This document shows, piece after piece, positions 5,905 through 8,828 of a DNA stretch of 8,828 nucleotides (its first letter is position 1; each line of letters begins with the position of its first letter). The position numbers and the translations under genes are program-made. Location: contig JAJYFX010000052.1 in NCBI GenBank assembly GCA_021785315.1, positions 1 to 8,828 on the forward strand, in the 5' to 3' direction. The notes under the pieces are model-generated. The model searched no databases, was not told the DNA's origin, and saw only the letters and a program-made list of their open reading frames with translations. This DNA comes from Actinomycetes bacterium (GTDB taxonomy: Bacteria; Actinomycetota; Acidimicrobiia; Acidimicrobiales; Acidimicrobiaceae).

Positions 5905-6810
5905 CTAGGACCTGCCAGACCGTAGGGGTGTCGCGATCTTTGCTGCCGCGATGCCGCCGCGTCCCGATACGAAGCCCGTTATCAAGTAGGCAAGGAACAC
6001 TAGCATCACGATAAGAAAGCTCACCGGCAAGTTGTGTCCCGGAATCCAGTTTGCGCTGTCATATGCCAAAAGAATTCCAAGCCAGGCCGCACCTAAACCG
6101 ATAAGCGCCGCCAACCATATTGCAAGATTGGGGCGTTTTGCCAGCCGGAGCGCTGTTGCCGCAGGGCCGATCAGAAGAGCGGTAGACAGGATCGCGCCAA
6201 CGCTGATGGCGGAGAGCGCGACTGCGGAACCGAGAACGAGCATCTGGACCAGGCCAACTAGACGCACGCGTATGCCCTGTACTGCCGCAATTTCCGGGTT
6301 GATGGAACTGAGCAGCAGCGGTCTGTATAGCGCGATCAAAATAGTCAAGGTGACTGAACCGACAATGACCACTAAGAATTCAGTCCATGACGGAATTGCA
6401 AACATGGAACCGAACAGCACTGCAATCGTCGTGCCGGATGTGCTTGTAGTGGTGACATCTAAGTAAAGGAAAAGCGCAGCCAGACCAAGTCCCGCACCGA
6501 AGACCACACCAGTGGCGAGATCCCTGCCGCGCGCTCTTTCAACTCCAACTAATTCCATTCCTCCAGCTCCAAGTATTGCCATTCCTAGGAACCCGAGCAG
6601 GGGATTGATCCCTAATAAATATGACGCAGATCCGCCTGCGCTGCTTACATCGGCGAGCGAGTGACCAGCAAACGCCTGACCCCGGATGACCGTGAAGATG
6701 CCAACGACCGCAGAAACAATGGCCGCAACTCCGCCAACGAAAAGCGCCGTAAGAACAGGTTGGCTCGTGAAGAATCCAGGCTCGAAAATGAAATTGAGGA
6801 GCGTTTTCAT
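5905..6810 (-). CDS. Metal ABC transporter permease 1 (ABC-3/ZnuB-like)
   Basis: A 301-residue multi-pass membrane protein of the ABC-3 family for divalent metal import. Eight or nine hydrophobic segments can be placed roughly at 20-42, 58-88, 100-117, 143-163, 184-204, 206-222, 228-250 and 264-282, with the region near 126-137 uncertain. The loop VIRGQAFAGHSLADV (41-55) matches the family's 'R...F.GD.LSH' position; NPEIAAVQGI (171-180) is the ATPase-coupling segment; GAILSTALLIGPAATA (205-220) is the conserved late helix. The ATG overlaps the ATPase stop by four bases (ATGA). It differs clearly from permease 2 (different N-terminus, longer loops), which points to an old duplication and a heterodimer rather than a recent copy. 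Confidence 0.93.
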   Translation of the reverse strand: MKTLLNFIFEPGFFTSQPVLTALFVGGVAAIVSAVVGIFTVIRGQAFAGHSLADVSSAGGSASYLLGINPLLGFLGMAILGAGGMELVGVERARGRDLATGVVFGAGLGLAALFLYLDVTTTSTSGTTIAVLFGSMFAIPSWTEFLVVIVGSVTLTILIALYRPLLLSSINPEIAAVQGIRVRLVGLVQMLVLGSAVALSAISVGAILSTALLIGPAATALRLAKRPNLAIWLAALIGLGAAWLGILLAYDSANWIPGHNLPVSFLIVMLVFLAYLITGFVSGRGGIAAAKIATPLRSGRS

Positions 6811-7649
6811 GGCGAGTCGCTCGTTTCAGACGTGGCGCAGTCGCGCCCGGGCTCAAAATATTCGTCGCCCGGCCCGGTGGTGATCAAAATCCGCCCGTGA
6901 ACCCTGATTACGTCGACATGGTAGCCATACAGATTGCTCAATACTGCACCGTCGATTACTTCGCTTACCGGACCGCTCGCTGCATGGCCGTTGGCCAGAT
7001 AAACTAACCTGTCCATCGCACCCATCAGCGGATTGATGTCGTGAGCCGAGAGCAGAATCGTGATCTGCTGCTCATGCGCCAGCTGGTTCAGCAGAGTGAC
7101 AACTTCTGCCACGCTTCTTATGTCCAGATTTGCCAACGGCTCGTCGAGAAGCAGGAGCTTGGGGCGGCGAATCAAGGCATGCGCAATTAGGATTCGCTGT
7201 TGCTGACCTCCAGAAAGTTCTCCAATTCGCTGATCGGCAAAAGCCTCGGCATTTACTGCGCGGAGCATGTCGTCCACTTGCCCACGACGCTCTTTGGAAG
7301 GAAGCCGAATCCCAAGCCGCTGGCCATCCAATCCCAATTCCACCAGGTCTCTGGCTCTTACGGGTATATCAGGATCAAGCAGGATTTTTTGAGGGACGTA
7401 CCCGATCGGTCGGCGCCGCGCGAATTCCGCGCTGCCTTCGAAAAGAATCGACCCTTCCGCAACCCGGTGGAATCCAAGTATTGCGCGTAGCAGTGTCGTC
7501 TTCCCCGAGCCGTTTGGACCGATGAGGCCGCTGAATTCTCCGGAGTGCAATTCGAAATTGACATCATGGAGAATCTCTTTATTTCCCAGGACAACGCTCA
7601 TATTGCTTACCGTGAGCATCGGTTCGGAACCTCTAATGCTGGCGCTCAT
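6807..7649 (-). CDS. Metal ABC transporter ATP-binding protein (ZnuC-like)
   Basis: The ATPase subunit of the zinc/manganese importer, 280 residues from the chosen start. Motifs are complete: Walker A GPNGSGKT (44-51), Q-loop Gln87 in YVPQK, signature LSGGQQQRI (145-153), Walker B LLLLDEP (165-171), and switch His203 in SAHDINPL, a form typical of metal-importer ATPases. A short tail (GPGDEYFEPGRDCA...) follows the fold. The frame continues upstream to an ATG at 7715, but that would overlap the receptor gene by 70 bases and add 22 residues foreign to the family. The ATG at 7649 overlaps the receptor stop by exactly four bases (ATGA), so I chose it. A third possibility is Met at 7619, with GAGG ahead. 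Confidence 0.93.
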   Translation of the reverse strand: MSASIRGSEPMLTVSNMSVVLGNKEILHDVNFELHSGEFSGLIGPNGSGKTTLLRAILGFHRVAEGSILFEGSAEFARRRPIGYVPQKILLDPDIPVRARDLVELGLDGQRLGIRLPSKERRGQVDDMLRAVNAEAFADQRIGELSGGQQQRILIAHALIRRPKLLLLDEPLANLDIRSVAEVVTLLNQLAHEQQITILLSAHDINPLMGAMDRLVYLANGHAASGPVSEVIDGAVLSNLYGYHVDVIRVHGRILITTGPGDEYFEPGRDCATSETSDSP

Positions 7650-8596
7650 AGCTTTGTGGTGGAAAGGTTGTCGGCTACAGCTTTCTCCAGCGCTGCAGTT
7701 TCTGCCATCATCCAAGTTTGGTAACTGTACTTAGTTGGCATCGTCTCATACGCACCCACTATCGGTATTCCATTCTTTTTTGCCAGATTCTGGAACGATT
7801 GCGTCAAGGTATCCGTGACTTGCTGATTTTCTACGAATACCTTGACTTGGTGTTTGCTGAATAAGTAATCCTGCAGCGTCACGTCCTGTGGCGAAGGGTC
7901 GAATCCTCCCATTACCGCCGCCTGGAGGCTAAACGGCGTTTTGATATCGCATCCCGCGGCTAGGAGAAGATAATCCGCCACCGGCTCGCTGACTGCCACT
8001 GCTGTGTTGGGGTAGTTAGCCTTGAATTTGGCGAGTTGGGCATACCAAGGCTGCAGGGATGCCCTGAACACAGACAGGTTTGCATTGAAATACGCGGCAT
8101 TTGCCGGTTGGAGGGCAGAAAGATCCGTCGCCACGGCCGTGGCGACGGCAGGCATAGTGTTTGGGTCGTACCATAGGTGGGGATCTTTGGTGTCGCTGGG
8201 CAGCTTGAGGAGGGTTTGCACGTTAACGACCTTGCGTACTGGGTTGGGTGAGGCGGAAATCATCTTGGAAGCCCAGCCATCGTAGCCGGCGCCGTTTAGG
8301 ACGATGAGGTCCGCGCGGGATATCTCGTGAGCCACAGTTGAACTGGCCTCGAAGGAGTGGGGGTCAGTGTTTGGATTGTTCTCGACCGAATCCACGTGAA
8401 CGTAGCTGCCACCGATTTGGGAAATGACATTGGCGTAGACGCTCTCGGCGCCGACTGCATTGATTAGTCCTGAACCGCGAGAAGAAGGCGAAGAGGAATG
8501 CGCAGTGCCGCAACTGGCTGCAATGACGGCTAAGCCAGCCAGCGCGGGACCAACCGCCTTCCGTTTCAAGTTTGCCGTGCGCTTTGAGCGAGCCAA
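7646..8596 (-). CDS. Metal-binding lipoprotein of ABC importer (ZnuA/TroA-like, cluster A-I)
   Basis: The extracytoplasmic receptor that binds a divalent metal and hands it to the permeases. Numbered from the TTG at 8596 it has 316 residues. The lipoprotein signal has a basic start (RSKRTANLKRK), a hydrophobic core and Cys29 in IAASC. Likely ligands are His80 in NTDPHSFE, His140 in DPHLWYDP and Glu204 in SEPVADYLL; the fourth, an acidic residue in the C-terminal domain, I cannot place firmly. There is no His-rich loop of the enterobacterial ZnuA kind. SPQDVTLQDYLF, ENQQVTDTLT and GIPIVGAYETMP are typical of this branch. The upstream ATG at 8653 would put 19 extra residues before the signal and lies inside the TATAAT box; the TTG has GGGAG six bases ahead. 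Zinc versus manganese is undecided. Confidence 0.92.
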   Translation of the reverse strand: MARSKRTANLKRKAVGPALAGLAVIAASCGTAHSSSPSSRGSGLINAVGAESVYANVISQIGGSYVHVDSVENNPNTDPHSFEASSTVAHEISRADLIVLNGAGYDGWASKMISASPNPVRKVVNVQTLLKLPSDTKDPHLWYDPNTMPAVATAVATDLSALQPANAAYFNANLSVFRASLQPWYAQLAKFKANYPNTAVAVSEPVADYLLLAAGCDIKTPFSLQAAVMGGFDPSPQDVTLQDYLFSKHQVKVFVENQQVTDTLTQSFQNLAKKNGIPIVGAYETMPTKYSYQTWMMAETAALEKAVADNLSTTKL

Positions 8597-8607
8597 GGAG
8601 TTCTCCC
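8594..8607 (-). promoter_or_regulatory. Ribosome site and TTG start of the metal receptor gene
   Basis: Read on the - strand, GGGAG (8607-8603) is followed by AACTCC and then TTG (8596-8594). The six-base spacing is good, and the protein then opens with a compact lipoprotein signal. No comparable site precedes the ATG at 8653. Confidence 0.6.
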
Positions 8608-8629
8608 AGACAGTGCGTTTCGAAATATA

Positions 8630-8660
8630 TTCTATACTAAGACTAAGTCTCATTATATAA
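8630..8660 (-). promoter_or_regulatory. Promoter with overlapping palindromic operator of the metal uptake operon
   Basis: An interrupted palindrome centred on base 8645 pairs at 12 of 15 positions across 31 bases. Its core, TAAGACT-A-AGTCTCA on the + strand (8638-8652), is a 7-1-7 repeat with one mismatch, the architecture used by Fur-family repressors, although the sequence is not a Fur, Zur or DtxR consensus that I know. A perfect -10 box TATAAT on the - strand lies at 8657-8652 inside the palindrome. No convincing -35 is visible. A repressor bound here would block RNA polymerase; control by metal level is inferred from the operon downstream. Confidence 0.55.
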
Positions 8661-8828
8661 AGTACACTGAGTTGTTGGGTGTCAGAAACGCCAAAGGAGC
8701 CATTTAGCGGACTCTCGCAGGTAACTCTGGTGCTTGGGTTATGCAGAATGCGGTTTTGCGGGTTCTACGATGGTTCTGCCGGATTATTGAGATGCATGAG
8801 AATCAGATATGAAGGTTTGGCAAGCAAG
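8661..8828 (+). other. Upstream flank, open frame to the right edge
   Basis: No recognisable gene. One + frame is free of stops from 8661 to the edge, with possible starts at GTG 8679, ATG 8748 and ATG 8796 (MRIRYEGLASK). None has a ribosome site, and the 56 open codons are not unusual by chance. A divergent gene beginning near the edge cannot be excluded. Confidence 0.25.

Noticed and set aside
5592..6466. Long + frames opposite the metal permeases
   Set aside because: Antisense to two unmistakable permease genes; Arg/Pro/Thr-rich translations typical of shadows.
7650..7715. N-terminal extension of the metal ATPase to ATG 7715
   Set aside because: The extra 22 residues are the out-of-frame translation of the receptor's 3' end, and the 4-base ATGA overlap at 7646-7649 gives a better start.
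1..8828. CRISPR array, tRNA, rRNA, riboswitch or prophage elements
   Set aside because: No regularly spaced repeats, conserved RNA cores, integrase or attachment-site-like repeats were seen on either strand.

Overview
The window holds one partial and eight complete protein genes, in a base composition near 50% GC by eye. Gene order and protein style (lipoprotein binding proteins, FCD-type GntR regulator, MarR-DrrAB-like exporter cassette, two-permease metal ABC system) suggest a Gram-positive, probably actinobacterial or neighbouring lineage of moderate GC. No rRNA, tRNA or marker protein is present, so the assignment is an inference of low to moderate strength.

Layout. (1) Bases 2-727, + strand: C-terminal part of a type I periplasmic sugar-binding protein whose start lies off the left edge. 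(2) 728-1326: about 600 bases without a convincing gene, holding a hairpin after the binding protein and two short coding-looking scraps. (3) 1327-2019, - strand: a GntR/FadR-type repressor convergent with the binding protein, with a strong inverted repeat just upstream of its start. (4) 2020-2762: about 740 bases without a recognisable gene. (5) 2763-4769, - strand: a three-gene cassette, MarR regulator then ABC exporter ATPase then ABC-2 permease, with overlapping ends. (6) 4770-5071: the marR control region plus an unrecognised 71-residue reading frame. (7) 5072-8596, - strand: a four-gene high-affinity metal uptake operon in the order lipoprotein receptor, ATPase, permease 1, permease 2, with 4-base overlaps or a 2-base gap at every junction. 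(8) 8597-8828: its promoter and candidate operator, then a stretch open to the right edge.

How the genes work together. The receptor captures a divalent metal (zinc or manganese) outside the membrane and delivers it to a pore made of two different permeases driven by one ATPase; a 31-base interrupted palindrome lying over the -10 box is a plausible metal-repressor site. The MarR cassette looks like a self-regulated drug or lipid exporter. The GntR protein may control carbon-source genes, perhaps those of the sugar-binding protein, but nothing inside the window proves this.

I did not find a clearly new biological system. The most useful leads are three candidate operators (8630-8660, 2031-2053, 4784-4795), start-site revisions for three genes, and the small frames at 4824-5064.
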